A stretch of 64,000 nt of DNA from Ciona intestinalis (lineage: Eukaryota; Chordata; Ascidiacea; Phlebobranchia; Cionidae): positions 3,317,019-3,381,018 of the forward strand of contig NC_020175.2 in the NCBI RefSeq assembly GCF_000224145.3, in the 5' to 3' direction. The translations under genes were made by a program, and so were the position numbers. Shown here piece after piece: positions 1-11,300 of the stretch. The notes under the pieces were generated by a model. It worked only from the letters and a program-made list of their open reading frames with translations, did not search any database and was not told the DNA's origin. Within the stretch, counting starts at the first letter, position 1, and each line of letters begins with the position of its first letter.

Positions 1-125
1 TATAAGGGGTTCAGATCAAAGGGTTTATCTCCTATTCCAGCCAATAGTTTTGGCGATTACTTTCTGCGTCATTCCCTCTTCCCTTCTTGTACAGCCACAT
101 GTGTATTTTGTTGCTTTGGGTGTTC

Positions 126-131
126 AATAAA
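126..131 (+). promoter_or_regulatory. Candidate polyadenylation signal of an upstream plus-strand gene
   Basis: AATAAA followed by a T-rich tract (149-157) lies just inside the window. It would suit the 3' end of a plus-strand gene that starts to the left and converges on TAF1B. No coding sequence is visible in 1-195, so this is inference from one hexamer and its context. Confidence 0.35.
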
Positions 132-460
132 GTAACTGCATTGAGAAGATGTTTTTTTATGATTAGAGCAAGCATGTCAGTACGATCTTTTAGTTTTAAT
201 AACCACTATTAGTACATATGGAATGAAATGCATTCTGCTTATATGGCAAAGACAATACCTCCAAATGCAAAGGGGAAATTTGGTATAAAAATTGATAAAG
301 AAAATATTTATTTTCAAGCAAAGGAGTACTATTGAATACACACGTGTGTATGAATATGTTAGAATTGTTTATATACTCTGCTGCACACTTGTTTAAAGAG
401 TGATTATGCTCCTGCCTCCTATATTCTGACCCTGCAGTATTAAAAGATAGCAAACAAAAA

Positions 461-3400
461 TTATTTTTTTTCTTTTATTTCTTTTTTTACACAGTCCAAA
501 ATAAAATATTTTTCCATTTTCCAAACTTCGTGATGAATTTTTTCTCTTTCAGCTGCGGTTATTTCAGAGAAAATTGAAAGCAAGAATTTGTAGGAGTCGG
601 AATATTCAGTGAAATTAATTCTGTCTTTCAGTTGCTTGTTACTACTGTAAAATAGCAAGTATTAGTAAAATAAATCATACTAGTCTTTCCAAACAAAAAT
701 GAACATATTAAATTGAGGGAAGTATTTTAAATCTTTGGGGAAGTCCTACAGCATGGCATGTCATGAGACCTGAGATTTAGGCTACAGTAGGTCTATTACT
801 CAAACACCCAGGGTACTAGTACCAACAAATGAAGACACTCTTCCGAAAAGGTTGGCGATGAGGGTTTTAAATGTAAATAAAAACTTCTCTTGACAGCTAG
901 CCCAAAAATATTGCTTCATCTAATCACATATGTATATGTTTAAATAGAACAAAAAAGCATCAAACATTTTGTTCAAATATGAACAAAACATAAGTGTTCA
1001 CTTGACGAGGCATTTATTCTCCCCATGTTTATAAGCCTCACCTGTCAAGAAGATATCATATTTTATACTTTTAACACTTACTTTGGGTTTTGTATCAACA
1101 CATACTCCATACTCCCACTTTTTAGCCGGTCCAACCCTTTGCAGATGCACATGCTCTTCATATCCTCCTCCTCAGTTGGAGCTGGGAAGACAAAAGGATT
1201 TTCCCGGAGCTGAGCCCGCCTCTGGATCTCATCCAAACTCCCTTGAGCTTCAACAAGTTTCCTCATAACCCACTGTTTCGTTTCAATTGATTTTAGTCGA
1301 TGCCTGAAAAATTGTAAAAACAGTATTAGTTAATAACTGCTTACAATCGGCTATATTGCATTTTAACTGTCGCTGCCTGTTGGCATAGCACAGTTGGTTA
1401 GCGCGCCTTTGCTCCAACCGAGTGGTCACTAATGGGTTGTCCAAATTATCAGCCATTGATAAAAAAATAAAGAATAATATTCACCTAGAAACATACATGG
1501 TTACCACTGTATGATATTAACTTGAATAGGCCTATAAAATGATTACCTTGAATAGGCCTATGAAATGATTAACTTGAATAGGCCTATGAGTTAATTTTTG
1601 TACATTTCATTACACCAAGGTCATCTCACGCAAGGCTATACCTTCCACCAGTTGTTTCTTTATTGTGTAGTTGAGAATTAAGTATAACTTCATCCCAATG
1701 CTCAAAGTAAGAGTGGATATCCACAACTTTCTCTGCATCTCTTACATCGAAGAGAATCCTGGGGTTTTGCATCCTTTCTTTCCTTCTGTTTAGATGATAC
1801 TGCATCCAGGATTTCCATTCAAAATTTCGACATATATGCGACGTTTCATCTGTTTTAACAAAAATGGATCCATTAATATTAAAACCAATACATAAATGTT
1901 TTTCTTTTCTATACGGGTGAGGTCCTATAAAGTCATGCCATGGCCCAATAGACTTTGAATTGAAGCCTTGGTTGGTTCATACTCAGTCTCAGTTAGTACT
2001 GTTGTTTTTTTTAACTGTGGTCTTACACATAATGTTCATTTGTCTCTACCAAATATATTTTTTACACTTATTTTATATATTTTTTTAGTATATATATATT
2101 TATATATAGTAGGGTAGGGGAAGACGAGACACCTTTAACACATATATCCTGATCGTGTTTTAAACAATTAACAATGGTCTATGGAAGTCGTGACGATATG
2201 GTTTTATAATTATATTTAAATGTTCTTTGTTTACTATCAAATGAGACGAGAAAATTAAATGAAAAGGTGTCCCATCTTCCCCCACCCTACTATATTATGT
2301 TTTAATCACACATTTTATACCCCACTCAAACGTACAATATAAATTTTTTACACAAGTATGTAGTATGAAAGATTTGAAATTGGTTTAACAATCTGCTTAC
2401 CATTTTCTTGCTTCTTGTCACAGTTTTTATTACCATTGCCAGCAGTCCACTCTGTTACATCATTGATACCATACAACAACTTCAGAGCCACTACAATGAG
2501 AGCGCATGAGATGAGATCTGGTGCATAACCTGTAAGGGCTGTTGTTCTAACATTTGCCCTTGAAAAGTAAAGGTTTACCTCATTATAACTGTGGATAAAG
2601 CAGGGTTTTATAAATATTTTAATGCCACATTTAATAAAAACTAAAATTGAGGTTTGAAAAAAGGTTTTAATATAAAAAAAACATAAAAAATGGCAGAAAA
2701 ACAAACCATTGTCCAATACCATGAGTCCATGACAGTGCGGCAACTTGACAAATATTAAAAATCAATTATTTTTACCTTGTGTATTTAAAGTTGTTGATGC
2801 GGATGAGATTATTGATGAAAGAGATTATCTCCAGAGGAAGATTGACCTGGATGACAAAGCGAGCCATCAGGGAGGAGATGTCAACATCCGGAAGAGGAGG
2901 CATTTCCACGTACTCCTCTAATAATCTTGACACCTTCACAAACTGAAAAATATTTTTAACTTTTCAGTTTTTAAAAAAAAAAACTTTTAGATAAAAAAAT
3001 ATAAAATTTAAGGATAAAATGTAGCCTGTAGGGCAACATTTTTATAGATGAAAGTTAGTTTTTTTGGGGGATTTTGAATTGAAATACCAATGAATGAACA
3101 AAAGCTTACCTGTTTATAACTTGGAATGATATTTCTTTGTAAGTTTGCACCATCATAATCTGAAATCTTCATATGCGGCTCCAGGCAAAGCAAAGCATCT
3201 AAGAGCAGAAATTGAATAAAAAAGTGACATTCTGCGCTCCTTACTATAATAACACAGTACATGCTGTATGCTGTCAAAATAATACCTATGTACGGTAAGT
3301 AGCCTTGCTTCACCCAATTTAGCAGGTCACCAGGAGTTATAAGTTCTTTACACCACTGAAGAGCTACATATAGAATGGATAAAAGCTTGGCTTTGCACAA

Positions 3401-5137
3401 AACACCAGCCTTTCGTCTTTCACGGCCCCAACTGCAAAAATATATATATAAATGAATGAATGTAAAAAACAACACGTTTTTTTAACATGGATGGTATGCT
3501 TCATACAGTAGTCAGTACACTCCCAATTTGGACAACCCATTAGTGACCTCTGGGTTGGAGCAATTGTCGGATCTTGCCAAAGAATATGTGCTAATAATGG
3601 TAGCAACAACAGGCCCTGAACCCACAACCTCTGGTTTAAAACCATGCGCTAACCACTTTTTTCTGTTGCCAAAGCAACAGAAAAATATATGTGGCCAGAT
3701 CGCCTGCATCGTTACCGGAGAAATAACATACTTAAAGCTCAACACTGCTACCATTATAGGCATGCCTATGTATTTTAGTAGCCATTGCTTTAACCCAGCG
3801 CAAATTGTCAGCCATACAAAAAAACTAACTGATTGAATTTCTTGTTCGCAAGTTTTTTGAAGCTTGCAGCAGACATTGTAGAAGCAGAACTGTGGTATGA
3901 CGTGTCTGATTCAGCACTTTCCACACCTGAAGCAAGAGAGAACCATTCTTCATCTGATGGAATTACACGCTCTGAAAAATTGAGTGTTAATAGATGTCAG
4001 GTAGAACGTGAATATTTTGTTGCAACCTTTCTCTTCCTTTTTTGGTGTTTTTATTTTAAGTCGTCCTTTTTTTGGCGTGATCGGGTCCTCCTCAGAACTT
4101 GAGGAAGACTCTTTCCTGATTGTAAAATACTGTATGTTATGTTAACTCAACTGTTAGTATGGTTATACAGTCTGTCAGTTCCGCATAACTTTTGGTTAAA
4201 ATTTTGGTATGCTAGCAAACTGATGTGTGTTTATTTTAGCATTAGAATATTATTTTACTTTTTCACTATTAGGAATTTAATGTCAGACAAAAAACATTAG
4301 GTTACAGAATGTAGCACCTTGTACACTACTTAATTTTGTATTTTTTGAATTTCATTGGCAGAAGTTTTATACCTTCTCTTTCCTAATGATGAAGCACGGA
4401 GCATTACCAAGTTTTTAGTTGTAGGAAAGGGGTTATCTTTTGGTTTATTGTCCCCAAATACCCCGTTTAAATAATTGTCCCGAAAAGATGAACATTGGGG
4501 TGCAGGTTTTCCAGATACAGGAACCTGAGGGTCAATCACTGCCATTCCACACTTGTGAACATATTTGAACCAAATCTGCTGCACCACTTTGTCCAAACGC
4601 TTTGAACATCCAAGTGATATTAGAGCCTGGACCTGACATTTTAACAGTGCCTGAAAGTGAAGGTTTTGTTTTTTAATACTACATTGACACATATACATAA
4701 AGGGAAAAATAACTAAACACCATGACTCTGTCAGGCTTTTTTTTGCATGGCAAATAAAACACTTGTTATTATATTTTTTAATATATACTTTAATATTATT
4801 AAATAAAATAACTCCCAATCATATGTGCCAGGCCAGAATAAATAGATTGCATAGGCTATGGGTGCTGTTGAATGCATTACAAAATATTAATAAAAGAAAA
4901 ACAAACCTGTAATCCTTCTACTGTAAACCAAGGTTTTCCAGGATCGATTGTGAAATTTGGAACACGTTTACTTTTCCTTCTCTGTTTTCTATCAATAAAC
5001 CTTCCTACGACACTTTCTGTAGCGTTTTCAAGATCCTCTTCAACTATATCCTGCGATTGCGTGCTGCATATGCGACAAAAATAAAGCCCGTTGCAGATGT
5101 CGTATTCTTTGGAATCGCATACAGGGCACACAGGCAT
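461..5137 (-). CDS. TAF1B: TAF1B orthologue, RNA polymerase I core-factor subunit (RRN7-type zinc ribbon)
   Basis: Subunit of the SL1/core factor that recruits RNA polymerase I to rDNA promoters in the nucleolus. Eleven exons (minus): 4907-5137, 4373-4650, 4027-4115, 3830-3971, 3286-3431, 3110-3198, 2776-2942, 2401-2558, 1642-1849, 1082-1303, 461-644. All junctions are GT-AG and all phases agree, giving 637 aa (human about 590). The start is the first Met, immediately before a zinc ribbon (C4/C7 and C21/C24). The GKPWFTVEGLQ segment matches the family region after the ribbon. The middle exons match the cyclin-like core, for example the LLSILYVALQWCKELITPGD and PDLISCALIVVALKLLYGIN stretches. 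The C-terminus is Lys-rich. A minus-strand AATAAA (complement at 307-312) could end the transcript. The insert rich in Ser and Glu (exon 4027-4115) is typical of the variable linker. Identification rests on my memory of human TAF1B. Confidence 0.93.
1379..1490 (+). repeat. tRNA-headed SINE, 5' and middle fragment
   Basis: Starts with the head motif GTTGGTTAGCGCGCC (A-box-like), then the 'gctccaac..gtggtcactaatgggttgtc' body, and stops before the 3' tail. It lies in the intron between the last two TAF1B exons but one (1304-1641). Confidence 0.6.
1517..1594. repeat. 26-bp minisatellite, 3 units
   Basis: Three adjacent 26-bp units around the core CTTGAATAGGCCTATGA, at 1517, 1543 and 1569, differing by a few bases. 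Intronic in TAF1B. Confidence 0.85.
1905..1990 (-). repeat. Dispersed 'GAGGTCC / ACCCACATAGAATAG' repeat, minus orientation
   Basis: Contains GGTGAGGTCCTATAAAG and CATGCCATGGCCCAATAG, the reverse of a short family seen on the plus strand at 7785, 13650, 36035 and 41725. Intronic in TAF1B. Confidence 0.45.
2107..2292 (-). mobile_element. TA-flanked MITE, type-B orientation
   Basis: Complete copy with ~30-bp terminal inverted repeats (TAGTAGGGTRGGGGAAGAYG and complement) in a TAF1B intron. Here '+' means TTTCATTCTATTTTCTCG lies next to the left end; this copy is the reverse (GCACATA..TCCTGATCGTG first). Confidence 0.9.
3525..3820 (-). repeat. tRNA-headed SINE, minus strand, degenerate
   Basis: Reads GACAACCCATTAGTGACC, GGGTTGGAGCAATTG and 'gaacccacaacctctggtt..gcgctaacca', the reverse complement of the SINE body and its B- and A-box-like head. 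A second piece of body ('aattgtcagccatac') ends beside the TAF1B donor at 3829. Confidence 0.7.
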
Positions 5138-5363
5138 TTTGGTTCTTGCCTGGCTTGAGTTTGCAACAGAAAGAATTGCAAGCAGTTCGAAACAAACTAG
5201 TTTATTACTGTGTGATTCATTGTTGCAATTACTGAAAAAGTGTTTAGGTCGTCACGAACTATCATCAACGCTTATATATATACATTTATAAGCGTTGCTA
5301 TGTTGATAATTGCGGCATTCACGATTTAATTGCCACATGTGTTGAAACTGTTAATTGTGTGCG
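5138..5363. promoter_or_regulatory. Shared bidirectional promoter between TAF1B and SFSWAP
   Basis: The TAF1B start codon (minus, 5135-5137) and the proposed SFSWAP start codon (plus, 5364-5366) face away from each other across 226 bp. The interval has no repeat copy and no clear TATA box placed for either gene; 5272-5290 (TATATATATACATTTATAAG) is AT-rich. The promoter role is inferred from geometry only. Confidence 0.6.
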
Positions 5364-8300
5364 ATGTTTTGTCTGTGCGCGCGAGAAACTGATAAAAGAA
5401 AGGTAAGACGTATGAGAGAAACGATCAAAAAACAGCTGCTGTAATATGGGACAGCAACTAACTAACTTGTCCATTGGGTTGCTCTGTTTTTGTACACGAA
5501 TTTCGCGCGTGAATTATAACTTCCAATGTCTGCTCAGTAATGTTTGGTGATTTGTATCAGAAGTCATATTTCTCAGTTTTTTTTATCTGTCACACGGTTT
5601 ACACATCAGCTGGCAGGTCGCAGGTTTACTTATCAAAATATTCGAAATCCCAGTTTTAAAGGCACATCACATAAATTATCAGTCCACAAGCATTAAAGCA
5701 TGTTTGGGGTTTTGAATTGGCGATAAGCACGGTATAGGTACCAGTATATTCGGCTTACAATAATGCGCATTTCATATATATCTCAGCAATTCAAACCGCC
5801 AGTAAGAGCCTGGATAACAGGCTTGGCTAAGTTGCAGAATGCAGCAAGGATTTGTTCATCCCTCACGCGCACATTTTATTAAACCTTCAAGCCAGAAATC
5901 AAAACAACCGGTAAGATACCTGTATCAGTTTTACAATAATTGAATTTAAAAAAAAATAGTTATATATCCTCTTAATAAGCATTTTTGCCAGCAGCCAGTC
6001 TGCAAAGTATGGCAAGTGCACGAACGATTTAGGAGATGCACGCCAATTAATTTAACAAAAAAAAAATGTATTAAATTAAATAGGATTTCCTAATGTGGCT
6101 TGGAAATGTACGTGCTTTGCCTGCAGATTTTCGATAATAGCACGGGCGCACGCAAAAAAGTATATTTTTGCGAGATCTTATCAGGAACTGTCATACTCTG
6201 CAGACTGGGCCAGCAGTAGTACTGTAACATATCAAAGTAAATCTAAGCCTTGTAACGTATATCTGTAAAATATTATATATAAAATAAAGTAGACAATACC
6301 TAAAATTAACTTATTTTCTTTTAAAACCAGTTGCGGTCGGCTTTATCTAAGCGCCACCATGCTACGAAAAGGCCACCGGCTGTGGTAGAGAGCACTAAAC
6401 CAAACGAAGACGATCTTCTGGTCTTTGGTTATGCAAGCAAGCTGTTCCCACCAGACAAACACTCGGCCTCAGTTGCGAAAAATTTGCACCTAATCAAATG
6501 GAATGAAGATGGTCATGCCAACATCTTGATTGATAGGTTTGTGTGAACATTTTTCCAGCTTTGCCTACTGGGTTTGGTTTTAAGTTTACAGTGAATTAGA
6601 AGCCAAAGAGTAAACGTATGCTTCATAATCATGAAGTTTCAAGTGAGAAAATGTCTTGTTCGTAAGGTAAGTCTCTTCAGATGGAATGTTTTTTAACTTC
6701 GTTTTGATGTCTCCAAAATATCTTGCCCAGGTATCAAAAGGTAAACAAAAACAAAATGTAATTTTTGTGGAATTCTGAATACTTAGTTTAAAATACCTTG
6801 AGAATTAAGCTTAATGTTAATTAATAACTTCTTCCTAATGTTAATTTGTGTCTAGTAATCTAACTTATAACCAGTTTATAGTAGACTCGTGTGTAAGTTA
6901 GATTTACAGTTCTATTTGTCTGTATTCAAGTATTATTTTCCGAAATATTCATTAGAAATTATTTTTCAGGTGTAAATATTGGTTTAGTTCGTCCATGTAA
7001 TATTTTCTAAATAATACGTTTGTTTCAGCTTCAGGTTTTTTACATTTATTTTCAACTACTCTTATGCATGTTCTAGGTTTAGCTTAGGCCTATATTAAAA
7101 AGATTTCCATATACTCCATATATTTATATATATGTATATATATATAACATTAACATATATATAAATATAATAGGTTTTAATTTTATAAACAACTTTTTGT
7201 TGTGGTTTTTACATTATCTAAACCAATTGCTGTATCACTGTACTTGTAGGCAGTCTTTTATTTAATTTTAAATTTATCTTTTTATGTTTAAATATTATAT
7301 ATTTATATATATATATATATATATAGTTTGAAAATTGTTACAATGACGCGTAAGTGTGAGCTATACAATGAGACACATTGCATGCTGTGTCAAACTATAG
7401 CGCGGTATTCATATTGTTTATTTATATAAAATAAACTATTGTGAATATATTAATATATGGGTAAGTAAAAGTAACAAGTGTTTAACAAAAAATGTGAATA
7501 CTTTATGTCTTGTTGTTTTGCAGCGATGTAAAATGCAAATTTCTGTTATTTAGTAGTCTTTTTCAAGTTTTTCTGTAAAAAATATGTGTTTTTTTGTTTT
7601 CTCCATGTTTTTTCTTACCACTCGGTGTCTCTGTTGCGTGAAACTAAAGATACGACTGTCGCGCTTCACTTCACGACCTCTCGGAGTTTGATGGAAACTC
7701 TTGGAATAAAAAGCACCAGGTGAAGGAAGTGAACTGTTGTTCATACACATAGTCATACCACTTGCCTTGGTTTCCAATCCTTGCCAAATTCTAGAAACCA
7801 TGGCGTGCTGCGGGACCCCACCCACATAGAACAGAATGCCTAGGTTTACATGCAAAATTTCTTTAATAAACATACAAATTTAACTTCAATTCAGTAAATT
7901 TCTTGGTATGACCATTAATACTGGTGTGCAGATTTGTGAGAAACTTCTAAGTATCTGTTAACAACAGTCTAACTACTGCATCAGGGCCAACACAAGTCCT
8001 AATCCCAGGTCTTCTGCTAAGCTGTTGTAGGACCTTACCCATATAGAATAGAAGCAGATAAAAAAATTATAAACAATTGTGTAATAAAACAAGATAAAAA
8101 CACTGTGCTACGCGACTACGTCACTGGTCTAATCGTAATTAAACATCACAAAAATCGATTCAAGAAATATTGAAGTTTATGTTTTGCTCTCAGTTATCTG
8201 AGGAAGAAGTGAGATTGGAAACTTATTTAGATGATGAGAGATACCGAGCTCTGCATGTAGAAGAACTGGAAGAAAATATAAGACAAGGTTGGTGACTTGC

Positions 8301-11300
8301 TGTGTTGGAATATATTATTGTAGTTTTAAAATTCTTGCATGTTTCGTGTTAAGTAATCGGTCAATCACTGTAAATATAAATATATTATATATATATTTAT
8401 ACTTTTTAAATGTGGTTTTGTTGCTAAAAGTTGTACTGCTGAAGAAACCAAGTATAAAAAGTCACTATCATGACTAATTCAACTAAGAAATACAAACTAT
8501 ATGGAAAAAAGACCAATTTATAAGCTACTGACTACCCTATTCATTATCAGAGGAAGAATTAAAGAGACTTCATGCTGTAATCAACGAAACTCCAAGCTCA
8601 AAGTTCAGTCAGGTCCAGTTTCGTTATGACAATGATAACAGTGATCAAGAAAGTCAAAAAGATCGTTACAACCCGTGTGATCCCACTAATGATGAAGAGG
8701 AGGTTGATGAGAAACCTTTTTTTGCTCCCGCATCACTTGCTGTTCCGGAAGAAATGGAAATCGTAAGTTATTGGTTATTACCCATGTCCACAAAAATTCG
8801 ATAATTAACTCGGAAAATTCGATAACTAACTCGGATAATTAACTTTTAGCGTTAATGTGGGCTACGATAATTACGCACTAAGTGAAAACACACAATTGCA
8901 ATTTGCATCATATCATGTATGGCAGATGAAATATCCTGTCACCATGCTATTTATAGTTTGTTCTGTATGTTTGATTATATTGGTCAATGTGCTTACCAGA
9001 CACTGATAGAGACACTGTCTATTAGTGATAGTATATGTATATAATAACCATGTAATTCAACAAGCAGTACTAAACAATGTCCAGCTCATGCCTTTTACTG
9101 TAAGGTTGTAAATGATTATTTAATTTACCAACAAGTAACAAGTAACATATGTTTCACTTTTTAAATATAAATTTAAAAGCCTTAAATTGTAGGTGGGTTA
9201 AGTTCTTGTCAAGACCTGGGATTTGGGCCAGATTTGGCCTATTACCCAGATTTGGTACCTGTGGATTAGGCAAGATAAATATAATTTAAAGCCTTCATCC
9301 ACCTGTATAGCTTACCACAATATACCATTACAGCCAGCCACTGAGAAAATGCATGCGATTATTGAGAAAACGGCAAAGTTTGTCAGCAAACAAGGAGCAC
9401 AGATGGAAATTGTATTAAAAGCAAAGCAATCTTCCAATTCACAGTTTCAGTTCTTGCAGTTCGGCCATTACCTTAACCCATATTACAAACATATTGTAAG
9501 TATTTTAATCTAGTAATTGTGAATTATTTTTTTATCTTAATCAATATAGCAAATGCAAAATATGTTAAAGAATGTTTATACATTTTAATTTTTATGTTTC
9601 TTTTTATAAATATATATATATATTGTATATATATAGTAGGGTGGGGGGAGATGGGAAGCCTTTTTATTCTAATTTCTCATACCTTTTAGTAGTAAACTAA
9701 GAAAAATTGAAAAAATATAAAACAGTAACCTCATGGATAGACCGTTGCTATTTGTGCAAAACATGATGTTTCCTGTACTTCCCCACACTAGTATATATAT
9801 ATATATAGTTTTTTTAGTTTTTTAATTTCATATTTTGAATATGATGTACATGTACGTAATACTATGTACTGTACTAAACAATGTACGGTTTAAGAATTTT
9901 ATAATTCTTGTTTTAATAAATCTCAGGTAACGAGAATAAAAGAAGGAAAATATAATCCTGAGGTTCAAGAAACTAAAGATAAGTCTGAAGCGGAGGTGAG
10001 TGGGAAGTTCATTTAAAGTAATACTACATTAACTACACTTCCAAGGGTTGGCACTTAAATTGCAAGTGTCTATGTCAAGTCAAGTCCACATAGTTTTAGA
10101 ATAAAAATTACTTGATTTTGTTTTTAAGATAAAAATTTCCCTATTATAAATTGTCTTTATTTTCATGTGTTTGATCTCATATACAAACTTTTGTCCCATG
10201 GTCCATTCAGAATGCCACAATGGTTAGCCTGTCTGTCTTTAACCGAATGGTTGAGGGTTCAAGCCCTGTCGCTGCAAAGCTATGGCTTATGGGCATATAT
10301 ATGTCTTCTTTGGCACGGCACGTCACTAATAGGTTGTCTAATTTGTCAGCCATATATAAAACATCACTTACAACTTACATGCGTGGTAACGCATAAGCAG
10401 GCACGAGGTGTGTAAAACATAACACTTGTGTTTTACTTTTTAACGACTGGCGTTTTCAAGCCATGTGAAAATAAAGCAAGTTACATTCTTTCAATTTTGA
10501 TGCAGGAGTCCGATAGTGGAAGTGATGATGACAGTGAAGGAGGAGGATACTTGCATCCAAGTCTCTTTGCTGCAACTCACAAGAGCAGGGAAGCAGAGAA
10601 CTTGGAGAAAACCAAGGTCAAAATGATTCCCACATATTCCATTGTTATTACCCTTAAATCTGCTATGTTTAAAATTTTAAAGTTTAGTTTTAGCAGCTAA
10701 CATGTATAGTCTGCAAGTTGTGCAACAACAGTGTTAATACTTTTTTTTTCAAAATTTATCCACTATTCCTACCTTAAAACAACATTTTTGTTTAACAGCT
10801 TATTTGCTTGCTTACTCATATTTAATCACAGTATTTAGAAAATTAAAAATTTCATAAAGCTAATATGGACCAGACGTTCTTTACCAAACAATAACAGAGA
10901 ATAGGCATAGTTAATAATTTAATATATTCATAAGTCTTCAAATTCAGTTAATACTAATAGGCTAGTAGTTAAATGCTAACCATAGAATTATATTTTCAGG
11001 CTATAAGGACAGTAGACCCAAACCACCCCTTAGCTAAACTCATTGAAAAGGGGAGAGCAGCAAATGCAGTAAAGCAACATCAGAAGATGGCGGAATCTAT
11101 GCAGGATTATTATAAAAGCAATAACACTGCTAATGGTAAGTAATTAGAGCTTTTTAATTTAATCGTTAATTTTTTGTGTCTATATTTTGTTATATGGGTA
11201 AGGTCCTTGAGGGTTTTAGGCCAGATTTGACCCATTACCCCAACAGCTTTGTACGTCCGAAAGTGAGTGCTTGCTATAGTAAATCCTTTTTTGATATATT

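Noticed and set aside
6359..6400. Kozak-like GCCACCATG as the SFSWAP start
   Set aside because: The ATG is in a different frame and stops after nine codons; the conserved frame runs through it from the acceptor at 6330.
7550..7873. Minus-strand ORF of 107 codons in an SFSWAP intron
   Set aside because: No splice partners or family similarity; part lies in the dispersed repeat at 7785.
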